This document shows, in pieces, positions 35,206-46,944 of a stretch of DNA of 64,000 nt. The stretch comes from Palaemon carinicauda. Taxonomy: Eukaryota; Arthropoda; Malacostraca; Decapoda; Palaemonidae. Position 1 is the first letter of the stretch. Each line of letters opens with the position of its first letter. A model generated the notes under the pieces. It saw only the letters and a list, made by a program, of their open reading frames with translations, was not told the origin of the DNA and did no database searches. The translations under genes and the position numbers were made by a program. The stretch covers positions 50,960,042 to 51,024,041 of the forward strand of contig NC_090768.1 in assembly GCF_036898095.1 (NCBI RefSeq), written 5' to 3'.

Positions 35206-36545
35206 ATAAACTCAAAATCCTTATACAATACTGTTAGAACAGTTAATTAGGTAGAGGTCAGCTATTTCAAGTTTCTGGGACAGCACTGACGAGGGAGTTT
35301 GGCAAGCTTTAGTTGGGGTCACAAAAATAAGAAACATTAGGTATGGCACAGAGACCTAGGAGAAATCAGGTTAGAATCAATAGGCTGCCTGAGTAGGCCT
35401 TGGAGCTTTAGTTTCCATTTTTTCATTTAAAAGATCGTGACCGACTGCAGTAGATTTGGTATTAACGGAACGTTTGTATAGCGACTCGGGTATAGAAAAA
35501 CAAGTTCAATGCCATTTTACAAAATCAGAAGTACGACCTAACCTAAAATACCCTTTCCTACTTAACCTTAAGCTACAGCAGTGCTTCCTTACCAAGAGTT
35601 TAATGAAACCAGCAAAACCGTTTTACTAACAAGTCAGCATAACTTTGCCCTTTCACAGTTCATGTAGACTTCTATGTACCAAGGGTATGTGAAAACACAA
35701 CATTGCAGGTCAGTTTATGATAAGTAGCGAGTCCACCATTAAGTAAAAACACTGGCCTAGGTTGGGTTAAGTAAGAAAAGTATTGTACGAGTGTTTGATG
35801 TTTATTAGCAATAGGGTGCACGTAAGAGTATATCGAGGGCTGGCGTTAGATTATGGTAGATTGCGTGTGATTGGATTTAGGTAGGGAATGGGTGTGTATG
35901 TGTGATAGCGGCCAGAGCCAACTGTATGTACGATGATGGATGACTAAGAACACAATAGTGTAATGGGGGTCGACAGGGGGCATTAGCCCCCCTATAGGTA
36001 AAGACATGGCTTGTAGGTTAGGGGGAAAGTTAACGTTAGGTGCTGTATATTTACTATGCTCACGGGAGAAACTGGCCGTTGATATGCAAAGGCTCCAGAA
36101 AATGTCATTATAAGATTTTATTTTGTGAGTAGCCTGGTTAGTTTAACCAAAATCTTAAAACTTGGTTAGATATAAAACTTACCTTGCAAAGTTAGGCTAG
36201 GCTAAGAAGTCCCTAACCTTAGTATCCTAATAGCCTAGTGTTTAGAGTTATGTACTCGATTCAGGTCTTCCTTTTTTTATTTAAACGTAAATAATGGGTT
36301 TAAAAATATTTTAACGGGTATATTTTCCATCACAATGCCTTCATTTAGCTTTTAACGAGGCCAACTTGAAGACCCTCCTACTTTAAAGACACCCTGTGGA
36401 GCATCGTCTTGGCTTCGTTAAAGTTACAAGGCCAATACGAAAATATTCAATTTTCTCACTTACTCTGCACGAACCAATGCAGACTATGACGCACTCGTGT
36501 ACTTCACATATTGCAAAACCTCCAAAATATATACTATGCACTTAC
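35206..36545. other. Non-coding, nothing recognised
   Basis: Lower repeat density, with scattered TAGGCC words. No exon with splice support. Confidence 0.3.
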
Positions 36546-36890
36546 AAGAAGTTATGTCCGTCTGTCCGGGTTGACGTTGCACAGATGGGCAGAGGCCGCT
36601 GATCTCTCTCTTTCTCCCTGTGCCTCCCGAAACGCCAGTCCGCCGTTAATACAACGCCCTACGTCCGATTTTTGCTGTGAATCGGTAGTTTCCAATATAA
36701 GTAGGAGGTTTACCGTGTGTCAGCGGCCGTCTACTACCCACACAGGCGTTGACCTCCGTTTCTGTGTTGATGATAAACAAGAAAATCTATGAAACTGACC
36801 AACACCTCAGACTCTCCAATTACTCAAGACGTGTTCGAATCCGCGACGTTGATGCCGGATTTGAAAAAGTGGTGTATTCGGATATTCTTG
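36546..36890 (-). promoter_or_regulatory. CpG-rich segment: possible CDC42SE first exon and promoter
   Basis: CpG is locally dense (GCGGCCGTCTACTACC, CCGCGACGTTGATGCCGG) in an AT-rich, CpG-poor neighbourhood. On the minus strand a donor GTAAGTGCA follows ACTTCTT at 36546/36545. This would suit a 5' noncoding exon of the minus-strand gene 7 kb away. No start site is proven. Confidence 0.3.
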
Positions 36891-38021
36891 GCTTTAGAAG
36901 TAATTTGATATATTTTTGTATATTATATAAAGGTTTATAAAATTAATTCCAACGTTCTTTATTTGAGATAAGATGATTTTACGATGATTTTAGAAGTTGA
37001 TAACGAGTTGCTATTTCGAACAGACATATGAGCGTTCGCAAATAAACAAATCATAAATTCTAATTTTGGGAGACAATATAGTAAATAATGAATTATCCTG
37101 CATTTATTTGATTAATATTTGTGCTTTTTACTATATCCCGTGAAACAACTGATGTTGAATATATTTGTTTACTTTCGTACTCTTTCGAATACTTTGCATC
37201 CGGGACAGCGCTAGTTTTACCTGCGGTGTGTTTCATTTGTCATTTATTTCGTAGAACTGTCAAAAAATTTAGCCCGCTATGGATGACCGAATCGATTATG
37301 AACAATTTAGGTTTATACATATAACAACTGTATTATTTTATGAACAACTATTTACTTCTAATATTGCCCGAATGAGCTTCTACTTCTCTTTACTTAAGTA
37401 AAAGTTGATTACAGATTACGTGAAGACAATAACATCCTTTGAAAGATTACAGCAGTAACCAGTTCCACGGGTAGCAACTCTCTCAGACTACTCAGAGAGT
37501 TTTTAGAACGGAGGCTGCATATTCAAGAGCACAGGGAGAAGTTGTATCGCAAACGCCCTGTCGCGAATTTACAGAATTCTTTGCAAAAATTTAAACTAAT
37601 GGGCTAAATAGGATATTCAAAAGGGTGCTTGTAGAGTGGGATGGTTTAGGTAACTCGCAGTTTCTGACCTGAGCACTGACTTCACAGGATGTTTTTCTTT
37701 GCACTAAGTTCCCGTAGGCTAGTGTGCACTATTAATACAGGTTAATTATTGCAATTATATTAATAGTATTGCTTCATTATCCATGTAATTAATATATAAA
37801 TTACATTAACGTATAAAGTTGTTCGTGCTTTGGAAAATACGTCCCTCTGGTTTTAGAAAAGTCAAGGGTAGGAAGGTTTGTTATTTAACTATTGTAGAGG
37901 CAACGAGTTATTAGAAAATACAAAAATTTCGTTATATATAGATTTCAGTTAACTAGGTGAAGATGGATCCATCATGTTTTTCCATACATTCAGTACTAAA
38001 ATGTTTTACATTGTCAAGAGT
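36891..38021. other. Non-coding, nothing recognised
   Basis: AT-rich; no supported exon. Confidence 0.3.
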
Positions 38022-38023
38022 AA

Positions 38024-38075
<52 letters not shown>

Positions 38076-38187
38076 CATACATACATATATATGTATTTAT
38101 GCATATATGTATGTGTGTATATATATATATATATATATGCAATACATATATGTATATATGCATATATATATATATATATATATATAC
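38022..38187. repeat. Compound (TA)n / (TATG)n microsatellite
   Basis: Several TA runs broken by TATGTA and CATACATA words. Reading frames through it are low-complexity Tyr/Ile artefacts. Confidence 0.9.
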
Positions 38188-38683
38188 TATCAAAGGCTTG
38201 GAAATGCTTATTTTTATGCCACGAAACATCTTTATACGGATTTTCCTCTACTTGTTCACGATACTTTCGTCCAAGACCTTATAAACAACAAGAGTAGCTT
38301 TTTATAACCTTGCCTCTATTTTTGTTAACACAACAAGACTTGATAAAAGTTACTGTACAGTACACTAGTAAATACACGGCACTTCTTAAACACACCAGAT
38401 GCAATCAAACCGGAGTATTGTTTGTTTGTTTGTTTGTTTACCTGATGAGGAGGATGCTGACATCATAAGTACTCCCCCCCAATTATCGCACTTACGGATT
38501 CGTGGTCAGGTGCACGTAAATGGTTGGCTCATTTGCATAATATTTCTTCATCTTTTGACGTCCCATCGTCTCTATTTAACGATGTTGTAAAGGTAACGTC
38601 GAGAGAGATGAAAACTTTTGGTGAATTATATTTAGGAGGTTTACACGTTTAGAGTGGCACTTATTGATTTGTTCATATTTATA

Positions 38684-38781
38684 TGTGTATATGTATATAT
38701 GTATACACACATTATATATATATATATATATATATATAACATGTATATAATATATATTGTTTGTAATATATGTATATATAA

Positions 38782-38824
<43 letters not shown>

Positions 38825-38935
38825 GTGTGTGTGTGTAGTATATATATATATTATATATTATGTGTGTGTGTGTGTGTGTGTGTTTGTGTGTATATGTATA
38901 TATGTGTTTATTAAGTAGGTTACATATATAGATAC
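38684..38935. repeat. Compound (TA)n, (CA)n, (TG)n microsatellite
   Basis: Runs of TA at about 38714-38738 and 38805-38824, CA at 38782-38804 and TG at about 38862-38890, forming long self-complementary stretches. Confidence 0.9.
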
Positions 38936-39659
38936 ACATATCTACATATGAATACACATATGCAGGTATGTGTGTTTTAAAATTTAGTCTTAAAAATAAA
39001 CATCTAACGCGAATGATTTCCCGCAACTTGAAGAATATCTTCTTCACCCTAAATATGTATATAAGGTGGCTGGGATGAAAATTTCTCTTTCAATGATATA
39101 TTTTGACCTTTAAATGTTATCAATAATATCCACATGATTTAAACCACATCCTTATATCTAACCGACTGCCATTGTCTTTCATAGCGGAAATCCTTTCTGT
39201 GGAATCGTGTTTTTTAGAAGAAAATTAAGAAATGGGTCATGAATTTTTTTGTACTTCGAATGCTCTGTGTAGTAGAGCAGGGTTTGAACTTGAGCATGTG
39301 ATTATTACCTTAGATTCTGTTTCTTTTTACCTTAGATTACCCTTAAAACTTTTCCAATTTCCTTAGATTTGAAGCTAGTAAAACCTAAATTACAAATATC
39401 ATTACCTTGAAACCATGCAAATTACCTCAAACTAAGGTAATTACCTTAAGATTTTTAAACCCTGGTATAGAGTATAGACCTCCATGGATATTACTTAGCA
39501 TATATTACGTTTGTCAAGCCTCTGATTTCCTGTCCTTTGTCCCTGTCCTTGTCTGTGACGGCGCTGAGTGACCTCACACTGGTCCCAGTTCCTAAATTTT
39601 AATTGAGAACAAAACAACCTTCGTATGAGGAATGTGGGGAGACATGGACCAGTTTAACC

Positions 39660-40413
39660 TTTCATGAAGTTTCTTTGGTATTTGTTTTGTTTACGTCTGT
39701 TGGGTCTGTAAGCTTCCCTGGTCAATATCCTCTTCACTTAATGGTTCACCTACTGCACTGTTAATTCTTCAATGGCTTGTTTTCCTCTTGGTAAGGGTAG
39801 AAGAGAGACTAGGTATGGGAAGCAGCTCTTCTAGAAGGGACACTACGATGTCAAACCACTGTTCTCTAGTCTTGGGTAATGCCATAGCCTCTGTACCTGT
39901 GTCGGTCACCAAGTTCCCTGGTCAATATTTTCTTCATTCAAGGGGGTTAACTACTGCACTGTAATTGTTCAGTGGCTACAGTCCACCTTGAAACGTTTAC
40001 ATAAAACTCTTTAGCTATGGTAAGCAGCAAGTACCAGCTGAACTCGGCTGAGTCCCTGGTTAGGCTGGAGGAACGTAGAGAGTAGATGTCCCCCTTGTTT
40101 GTTTTGTTTCTTGTTGTTGTCGGCTACCCCCCAAAAATTGGGGGAAGTGCCTTTGGTATATGTATGTAAGCAGCTTCTTCTCAGAGGAGGACACTGAAAT
40201 GAAATAATCGTTCTCTAGTCCTTTGGGTAATGCCATAGCATCTGTACCATGGTCTTCCATTATCTTGGGTGTAGAGTTCTCTTGCTTGAGGGTACCTTCT
40301 GACACACTGTTCTATCTGTTGTCTTATCTTCTTTCTTCACTGTGCTATTGTCCTTGTTAGAGCCCTTGGTCCTATAACATCCCGGTATCCCAACTATTGT
40401 TTAGCTGCTGCTG

Positions 40414-40473
<60 letters not shown>

Positions 40474-40510
40474 ATAATAATAATAATAATAATAATATTA
40501 ATAATAATCA
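39660..40510 (+). mobile_element. LINE-tail family, noncoding variant, partly duplicated
   Basis: TTCCCTGGTCAATAT...ACTACTGCACTGT, GGTAAGGGTAGAAGAGA, AGCAGCTCTTCTAGAAGG and GTTCTCTAGTCTTGGGTAAT occur at about 39716-39895 and in part again at 39910-40250. The segment then runs through TCTCTTGCTTGAGGGTAC, the shared tail (GTTAGAGCCCTTGGTCCTAT) and ends in (CTA)n/(ATA)n at 40418-40508. It is the sense counterpart of the copies at 19455 and 58428. A short unrelated repeat (GGGGGAAGTGCCTTTGG, about 40119-40160) is embedded. Confidence 0.65.
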
Positions 40511-40593
40511 TGCATTTTGTTGACTGTGGTTAAAGAAATGGATTATAGTGGGTATTAAGCATAAATAACGCCCTTTTGATATTTTTCCTACAG

Positions 40594-40699
40594 ATACTGC
40601 ATGGAAATTGCGAGAACTCTTCATCTAGAAAAGGCCAAACTTTCCTCGTCTTGCGCTTACAGAGGGGTTTATGACCCAGTACACCTGCAGGAGAAACAG
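40594..40699 (+). CDS. Internal exon of an unrecognised gene
   Basis: Acceptor TTTTTCCTACAG ends at 40593 and donor CAG|GTGAGA starts at 40700. Between them, after one base that completes an upstream codon, 35 codons are open: YCMEIARTLHLEKAKLSSSC then AYRGVYDPVHLQEKQ, ending in phase 0. The other two frames have stops or no sense. Length and composition look like a genuine exon. I do not recognise the protein. The plus-strand terminal exon near 52841 needs a different phase, so if they belong together at least one exon lies between. Confidence 0.55.
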
Positions 40700-40833
40700 G
40701 TGAGAAGTCTCTTGACAGATGTTTGATTATTTTAAGTTATTCTTATTTTATGGCTTTGGATAATGTTATGTTCATACAGGTCTAGCGATTAGTTTATTTA
40801 AATGAACGTTTGGGGAAAATACTATGGTGATAC

Positions 40834-40835
<2 letters not shown>

Positions 40836-40887
<52 letters not shown>

Positions 40888-40930
40888 TACTCGAATAGCA
40901 CATGTACAGAAATGTATCATTCAAAATGTT

Positions 40931-40974
<44 letters not shown>

Positions 40975-41019
40975 CTCAAATAGCACATATACAGAAATGT
41001 ATCATTCAAAATGTTAACA

Positions 41020-41055
<36 letters not shown>
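40836..41055. repeat. (CT)n array with conserved spacers
   Basis: Three long CT runs are separated by near-identical spacers: CATACTCAAATAGCACATAT, ACAGAAATGTATCATTC and AAAATGTTAA. The same spacer type separates CT runs at 48258-48578. Confidence 0.85.
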
Positions 41056-41058
<3 letters not shown>

Positions 41059-41337
41059 CATACTCAAAATTATATCATTCAAAATGTTATAAAGTCAAAC
41101 CAAAATGTACCCCCAGGGTGATATTCCCCACAATTATCCCCCAAAGAGGAATGCGAAAAGAGTTGGAAGTAATTCTGCGTTTTGTCAGGCGAGTATCGAA
41201 GTGGGACACATCAAGGCAGTTTGATGGAGTCTGGGTTAATAGTTTTAATGGTAATGTCAGTTTATGACCTGAATTGTCTGGGTTCAAATTGAAGGCTGGG
41301 GAATAATGGTAGGAGTTAGGAAGTACGAAACTCTAGT

Positions 41338-41363
41338 TATTATTATTATTATTATTATTTATT

Positions 41364-41394
<31 letters not shown>

Positions 41395-41432
41395 TTATTA
41401 TTATTAATATTATTAATATTATTAATAATAAC

Positions 41433-41472
<40 letters not shown>

Positions 41473-41500
41473 GTTATTATTATTATCATTATTAATTGTA
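41338..41500. repeat. (ATT)n compound microsatellite
   Basis: Interrupted ATT/AAT runs leading into the first LINE-tail unit. Confidence 0.85.
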
Positions 41501-41749
41501 GGGAATGTAAATATCAATCACAGTCTTCTTCTTCTTCTTCTTCTTCTTTGTCTGAATCCTTTCCCACTTCTATGTGGGGTCGATGTTTCTGGCTAGCTTT
41601 CTTCATCTACCTCTGTCCCCACACTTCATCACCGGTTAATCCTTGATCGAAGGTCATCCTTGATACAGTCCATCCACCTTCGCTTTGGTCTCCCTCTCCT
41701 TCTCGTTTCCTGTACCTCCATTTCCATCACTCTCCTCCCAATATACTGT

Positions 41750-41813
<64 letters not shown>

Positions 41814-42130
41814 CATTATTAATTGTAGGGAATGTAAATATCACTCACAATCTTCTTCTTCTTCTTCTTCTTCTTCTTTGTCTGAATCCTTTCCCACTTC
41901 TATGTGGGGTCGATGTTTCTGGCTAGATTTCTCCATCTACCTCTGTCCCACACTTCATCACCGGTTAATCCCTTTGATCGAAGGTCATCCTTGATACAGT
42001 CCATCCACCTACGCTTTGGTCTCCCCCAAGTCTCCCTCTCCTCGTTCCCTGTACCTCCATTTCCATCACTCTCCTCCCAATATACTGTTCATGTCTTCTC
42101 ATGACATGACCATACCACCTCAGTCTACTT
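41487..42130 (-). mobile_element. Two tandem copies of an RTE-like LINE C-terminal end
   Basis: On the minus strand each copy encodes the end of a LINE protein: GRRVMEMEVQETRRRGRPKR then RWMDCIKDDLRS, LTGDEVWDRGRW and ARNIDPT-stop, followed by a (GAA)n tail. Copy boundaries repeat: TTAATTGTAGGGAATGTAAA with ATATCA, then (CTT)n, at about 41492 and 41819, a shift of about 328 bp. An (ATT)n run separates them (41753-41815). Such ends are common in RTE-class and related non-LTR elements. Confidence 0.75.
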
Positions 42131-42425
42131 TCTTGGATCAATTACAGTGGTATCATAATGATTGTTTGTAAGTTCTAGAAGTCCCTGTTTCTTCTCAAAG
42201 CGTTGCATGGGTTAATTTGCCCCCCCCCCTTTTTTTTTTAAGAAGCATAGCCTATTAGCTTTAACAACAACAACAACAACAATAATAATAAAAAAAAACT
42301 AGACGCTTTCGTGAAAGCCTTATACAAATTCAAGTTTTGATAAGGAGCTCATTTGGAAGTTATTGTTTATTATGCTTGTATCAACAATCCGGAGTAAGGT
42401 AGAATTTTGCATACTGCTTAGAAAA

Positions 42426-42431
<6 letters not shown>

Positions 42432-42480
<49 letters not shown>

Positions 42481-42719
42481 TCTGCAAACAATTCTTCTTC
42501 ACAGATTCGCTCAAAGATATGTTCCTGTTTTTAATATTTTTAAATTCTGTTTTGTAGATATACTTGCGTGGATTTATTTACTGATATTTGGTGTTGGTTT
42601 AATATATATATTTTTCTTTTTATTCCTACTTATTTCTTATTCTTTTTTTTTCACTCTTTTCGAAGAATGTTTTGCCAGGTCGTGACCTTTCAGCCAACTC
42701 CATAAACAAACGTATGCTC

Positions 42720-42768
<49 letters not shown>

Positions 42769-42866
42769 ACAAGGAGTTCCAAGGAGTTCCAAGGATTTTG
42801 GATATCTCAAATAATTTTTAGTCCATTCGCGAAGACTCCATTTGCTATTTTGTACGTAAGGAAATT

Positions 42867-42914
<48 letters not shown>

Positions 42915-42988
42915 GGATGTCTCAAAATAATTTTTAGTCTGTTCGCGGAGACTCCATTTGCTATTTTGTACGTAAAGAAATTATTACA

Positions 42989-43028
<40 letters not shown>

Positions 43029-43111
43029 TTACAAGGAGTTACAAGGATTTTGGATGTCTCAAATAATTTTTAGTCTGTTTGCGGAGACTCCATTTGCTAT
43101 TTTGTACGTAA

Positions 43112-43160
<49 letters not shown>
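42432..43160. repeat. (GA)n array with an 80-bp unique spacer repeated three times
   Basis: GA runs at about 42432-42476, 42722-42766, 42871-42910, 42993-43026 and 43113-43157. The last four are separated by near-identical spacers: ACAAGGA.TT, TTTTGGATGTCTCAAATAAT, TTTTTAGTCTGTTCGCGGAG, ACTCCATTTGCTATTTTGTA, CGTAAGGAAATTA. Confidence 0.9.
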
Positions 43161-43161
<1 letters not shown>

Positions 43162-43283
43162 GGATGCTCTCCTCCAGCGTGGTAACTGGTTTAGGCCAAG
43201 TTACATGAAGTAAGGATTTTGGGTTACAGCCTTACCTGGCTTAAGTCGTTCGGAAAACGTTAATTGGGATATCAGAAATAAGA

Positions 43284-43284
<1 letters not shown>

Positions 43285-43323
<39 letters not shown>

Positions 43324-43404
43324 TTTAGTTATTATTATGTTTATGATTATCATTATTATTTCTAGTTATTATTATTATTACTATTTTTATTATTATTATT
43401 ATTA

Positions 43405-43439
<35 letters not shown>

Positions 43440-43474
43440 TCTATTTTTATTAATATTTTTATTATTATTATTAA

Positions 43475-43511
<37 letters not shown>
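43285..43511. repeat. (ATT)n compound microsatellite
   Basis: Over 200 bp of ATT units with TTTATT interruptions. Confidence 0.9.
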
Positions 43512-43512
<1 letters not shown>

Positions 43513-43697
43513 GTGGATGCGACCGGTCAAAATTGACGAGCACATATTTCGTTATAGATATGCACGCACACGCATTCCCCTCTCAGCAGGGTATGACTAC
43601 TTCATTTCCCCTTACCTGAGGGACCGAATATTTGTACGTCTGGCAATCCTTCTGAGCGTGACCGGAAAGATATATATATATATATATATATATATAG
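43512..43697 (-). mobile_element. Short (TA)n-linked repeat, GACGGGTCGCG family
   Basis: Reads, on the minus strand, (TA)n, CCGGTCACGCTCAGAAGGAT, GTAGTCATACCCTGCTGAGA, GGGGAATGCGTGTGCGTGCA and a GACCGGTCGC end. Other copies: 44405-44640, 47930-48060, 48806-49115, 54976-55197, 59395-59545. Confidence 0.7.
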
Positions 43698-43899
43698 CCA
43701 GACACATACTCTTTTTTGTATAGCGGAGCTTATTATTATTGTAATTATTTTTATTATTATTATGATTAGTAGTAGTAGTAGTTGTAGTAGTAGTAGTAGT
43801 AAACCCTTCCTTTAATATCCATGCATGACAGAATAAGATGAAAACATACACCGGAAGCAAAACAGTCTCAGACAGACGCCGTAAATACTTAAAAAAAAG

Positions 43900-44110
43900 A
43901 AAGAAAAAAAACCAAGCCTTTATCGCCATATCTCTCCCGAACGAAATCGGGCCAAAGTGAAACTCTGTGTGTGAATGTGTATCTATGACAGATAAAACGA
44001 AGACTGAAGAAAGGAGGTCACGACTCACGATGCGCCCTCTAAACCGGAAGTCCGACCGTTAAATCACGCATGCGCAGGACGGACGTGTTTTGTTTGTGTG
44101 TTTATTAGTA
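43900..44110. promoter_or_regulatory. Promoter-like cluster (ETS and NRF1-type motifs)
   Basis: AACCGGAAGT (about 44042) matches an ETS-factor site, and ACGCATGCGCAGG (about 44065) matches most of an NRF1 site. Both lie in a CpG-richer patch with GACGCCG, CGAACG, CTCACGATGCGCCC and CCGACCG. TATA-less arthropod promoters often carry such motifs. No transcript is visible, so this is a prediction. Confidence 0.3.
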
Positions 44111-44243
44111 CATGTGCACTCGCTCGCATGCAATGTTGGGGCTCATTTGTAATGCGGGGTGTGGGGGTGGGGGTAAGCTTGCTTTCGGAAGTGGAAAATC
44201 AGTTATAGATGAGATAATCTCTCCTACGTAAAGAACACTATTC

Positions 44244-44432
44244 CATTTGTTTCCGTATTTCCTTTCCTCACTGGGCTATTTTTCCCTCTTGGAGCTCTTG
44301 GGTTTATAGCATCCTACTTTTCCAACCAGGGTTGTATCTTAGCTAGTAACAACAACAACAACAACGACAATAATAATAATGATAATAATAATAATAATAG
44401 TAATACTAATAATATATATATATATATATATA
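44244..44432 (+). mobile_element. LINE 3' tail with (AAC)n/(AAT)n end
   Basis: TTTCCTTTCCTCACTGGGC, CTCTTGGGTTTATAGCATCC and CCAACCAGGGTTGTATC are the common tail. The tail ends in (CAA)n, (TAA)n and then (TA)n. Confidence 0.75.
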
Positions 44433-44640
44433 TAATATCACTCATCACCATTGTCTGTCAGACGTATAACTACTTGGTCCCTCCCATCTCTCGGGAATGG
44501 GAGAAGTAATAATCATATGCTGGTGAGAGGGTTTTAGTTAGGAAATGGGGAAGGGTTGAATCTGTGTGTGTGTGTGTGTGTGTGAATATCTATCTGATTA
44601 TTTAGCCGTCATTTTTGACGGGTTGCGTACACCAGGAAGT
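44405..44640 (+). mobile_element. (TA)n-linked repeat, GACGGGTCGCG family
   Basis: (TA)n then CATCTCTCGGGAATGGGAGA, GGTGAGAGGGTTTTAGTTAG and GAAGGGTTGAATCTG, a (TG)n run, then TTTAGCCGTCATTTTTGACG and GGTTGCGTACACCAGG. Confidence 0.7.
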
Positions 44641-45094
44641 TTATATTTATCATGAAACAAATAGATGTATAAAAAAAACTTATGAAAACTATAAACGTAT
44701 CCGGATCTGGTTCAAAAGATTTCATTGGAAAATGAATTAAAAAATTGTTTTGTCATGTAGGAAAAAATTGATTGATTGATGTCTATCATAAATTGGATAA
44801 CAAACAACTATTTTTATTTCTCGTCAGTAAGAAAAAATGGAATGAAAAATCCAAAAATCAATAAATCAAAATGGAGATGAAATTGCGGCGTCGAAGAGCT
44901 GGGATTTGCGTTGACAGTGAGCCTTTGTCGAGTGTTTTAGGCGTTTGAGATTTGCAGTCGGGGGTTAACTGGTTGTTGATGGTATGATTTGTCATTTTTC
45001 TGAGGGTCGTTAAACGCATTTTGGTGTGGAAGTTGTCTGCACGGAAAGGTCTTTCATCCATGTTTTTCTGTTGGTTAGAAATAAACGAGGAAGT

Positions 45095-45095
<1 letters not shown>
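44640..45095. other. Non-coding, nothing recognised
   Basis: Slightly GC-richer at 44880-45060. Frames there are unsupported. Confidence 0.3.
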
Positions 45096-45098
<3 letters not shown>

Positions 45099-45128
<30 letters not shown>

Positions 45129-45533
45129 CATCCGACACTAGTTCACTACAGAACAAAAGCCTCAGACATGTCCCTCCACTTGCGTCTGTTTATTGTCTTT
45201 CTGTGCAGTTCGTTAATTCATCGTCTTATCTTACATTTCCTGCTATATATATATATATATATATATATATCAACAGTAAAAAAATGCACCCGTTTCTAGT
45301 CCACTGCAGGACAAAGGCCTCAAACATTTCAATTAAGCCTGGGGTTTTGTTAGTATTCATCACCAAGCTGGCCAGTGTGGATTGGTGCTGGTCATATACG
45401 TCTGATCGCTCACAGCAAATCAACTGGGTGTCCCTGAATGGTACAGCTTTGCTCATCATGCCGGTACACAAACACTTACACCACGTTAAGGTATCCCCAC
45501 TCAGAAAGGGCACACACATATGTATATATACTG

Positions 45534-45580
<47 letters not shown>
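45099..45580 (+). mobile_element. Two copies of the (TA)n-linked CTGCAGGACAAAG family
   Basis: Copy 1 (about 45123-45235): (TA)n, then CTAGTTCACTACAGAACAAA, CCTCAGACATGTCCCTCCAC. Copy 2 (about 45270-45530): (TA)n, CTAGTCCACTGCAGGACAAA, GGCCAGTGTGGATTGGTGCT, CGCTCACAGCAAATCAACTG, TACAGCTTTGCTCATCATGC, CACGTTAAGGTATCCCCACT, then (TA)n(TG)n. The element thus has TA tracts on both sides. Confidence 0.75.
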
Positions 45581-45829
45581 TATGACAGCACATATGTGTT
45601 ACTTGCACATGTGCATGTCAAGCCGAACTTAAACATTACTGTTTGCATGTAAAGACTATTTACTCATATATGCATTACCTATAAGTGAAACGAAGGCAAA
45701 ATGAACAAGAAAAATATTTTTACTAATAAAGCCTCAGTGCATAACTATCGTGCATTATTCCATAGGCGCCATCAATATCAATGCAAAAACGTAAACAATA
45801 ACAGATTAGTGATGCACTCAGTAGAGAGC

Positions 45830-46935
45830 ATGTTTTTGCTACGTCAAGCAGTACTTTTATTTCGATGTATTTTCTTCAAAATCTAATTGATTTGTCCTTG
45901 GGTCATACCCCATATATCCACCTAATTTCGTTAAAATTGGTTTGCAATTTTTGCATAATGTCGATCACAAAATAAAAAGAAAATAACTAGCAGTTTTATT
46001 TTGCTCTCAACTCCACTGCGTACTGTAACTTCGATGTATTTTCTTCAAAATCTAATTGATTTGTCCTTGGGTCATACCCCATATATCCACCAAATTTCGT
46101 TAAAATTGGTTTGTAAATTTTGCATAATGTCGATAAAAAAAAAACAAAAAAACATTATTTTGCTCTTAACTTCATTGCGTACTTTTACTTCGATGTATTT
46201 TCATCGAAATCTAATTGATTTGTCCTTGGGTCATACCCCATATGTCCACAAAATTTGTTAAAATTGGTTCTGTAAATTTTGCATAATGTTCACAAAAAAA
46301 GAAAAAAAAAACAGTCTTATTTTGCGCTCAACTCCACTGCGTACTTTAACTTCAATGTATTTTCTTCAAAATCTGATGGATTTGTCCTTGGGTTATACCC
46401 AACATGACTACTAAGATTCGTTGAAATTATTTATGTAGTTTTTGTATAATGTTCACCAAAAAAAAAAACAAAAAAAAAAAAAACTAAATTTATATATGCC
46501 ATGAGACTTAACATGGCAATTATTTTGCAAAGTACTACTGCGTACTTTTACTTTGATGTACTTTATCCAAAACGTGATGGGAGTGAACACCCCATTCTTC
46601 CGACTAGGCATCCATGCGGATGATCTTCAATAGTCGAGGTACTTGCAAGGGCACGGTCTTCAATAGGCCTTTGGCCTTTGACCATTGTTTGGGAAGCGAT
46701 CAAGGAAAGACCGATATCGGTCATTTTAGATCTCTTCGAGCGTTTGATGCGTATCTTCTCCAGACTCTTAACGCATCTTTCAGCTGTGCTCTTAGCACTG
46801 GGTCTGTCCCTATTGCAAACTGGAGAGAGTTCAGAACTCTTTCCTGTTAGCGTCTTGGAATCCTGACATAAGTACAAAGTTTTGTTGAAATTAGTTCAGT
46901 TGTTTTTGCGTAATGTTCACAAACAAAGAACAAAT
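45830..46935 (+). repeat. Diverged tandem repeat of about 160-210 bp (5-6 units)
   Basis: TTCGATGTATTTTCTTCAAA, ATCTAATTGATTTGTCCTTG, GGTCATACCCCATAT and TTCGTTAAAATTGGTTTG recur at about 45858, 46030, 46190, 46350 and 46555, with poly-A spacers of variable length. The last unit is split by about 280 bp of unrelated sequence (46585-46865). Single copies with 3' tails lie at about 50090-50290 and 57035-57327. Confidence 0.75.
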
Positions 46936-46944
46936 TTAACAATA

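Noticed and set aside
38014..38307. Tyr/Ile-rich frames
   Set aside because: Translation of (TA)n/(TATG)n microsatellite; the same applies at 34978-35205, 45021-45652, 47744-48047 and 59849-60329.
41087..41287. Frames in both directions next to the CT array
   Set aside because: No recognisable domain and no splice sites bounding either one.
46563..46877. Overlapping 104- and 78-codon frames on opposite strands
   Set aside because: They lie in an unrecognised 280-bp segment interrupting a tandem repeat; no domain or splice sites. Probably repeat sequence.
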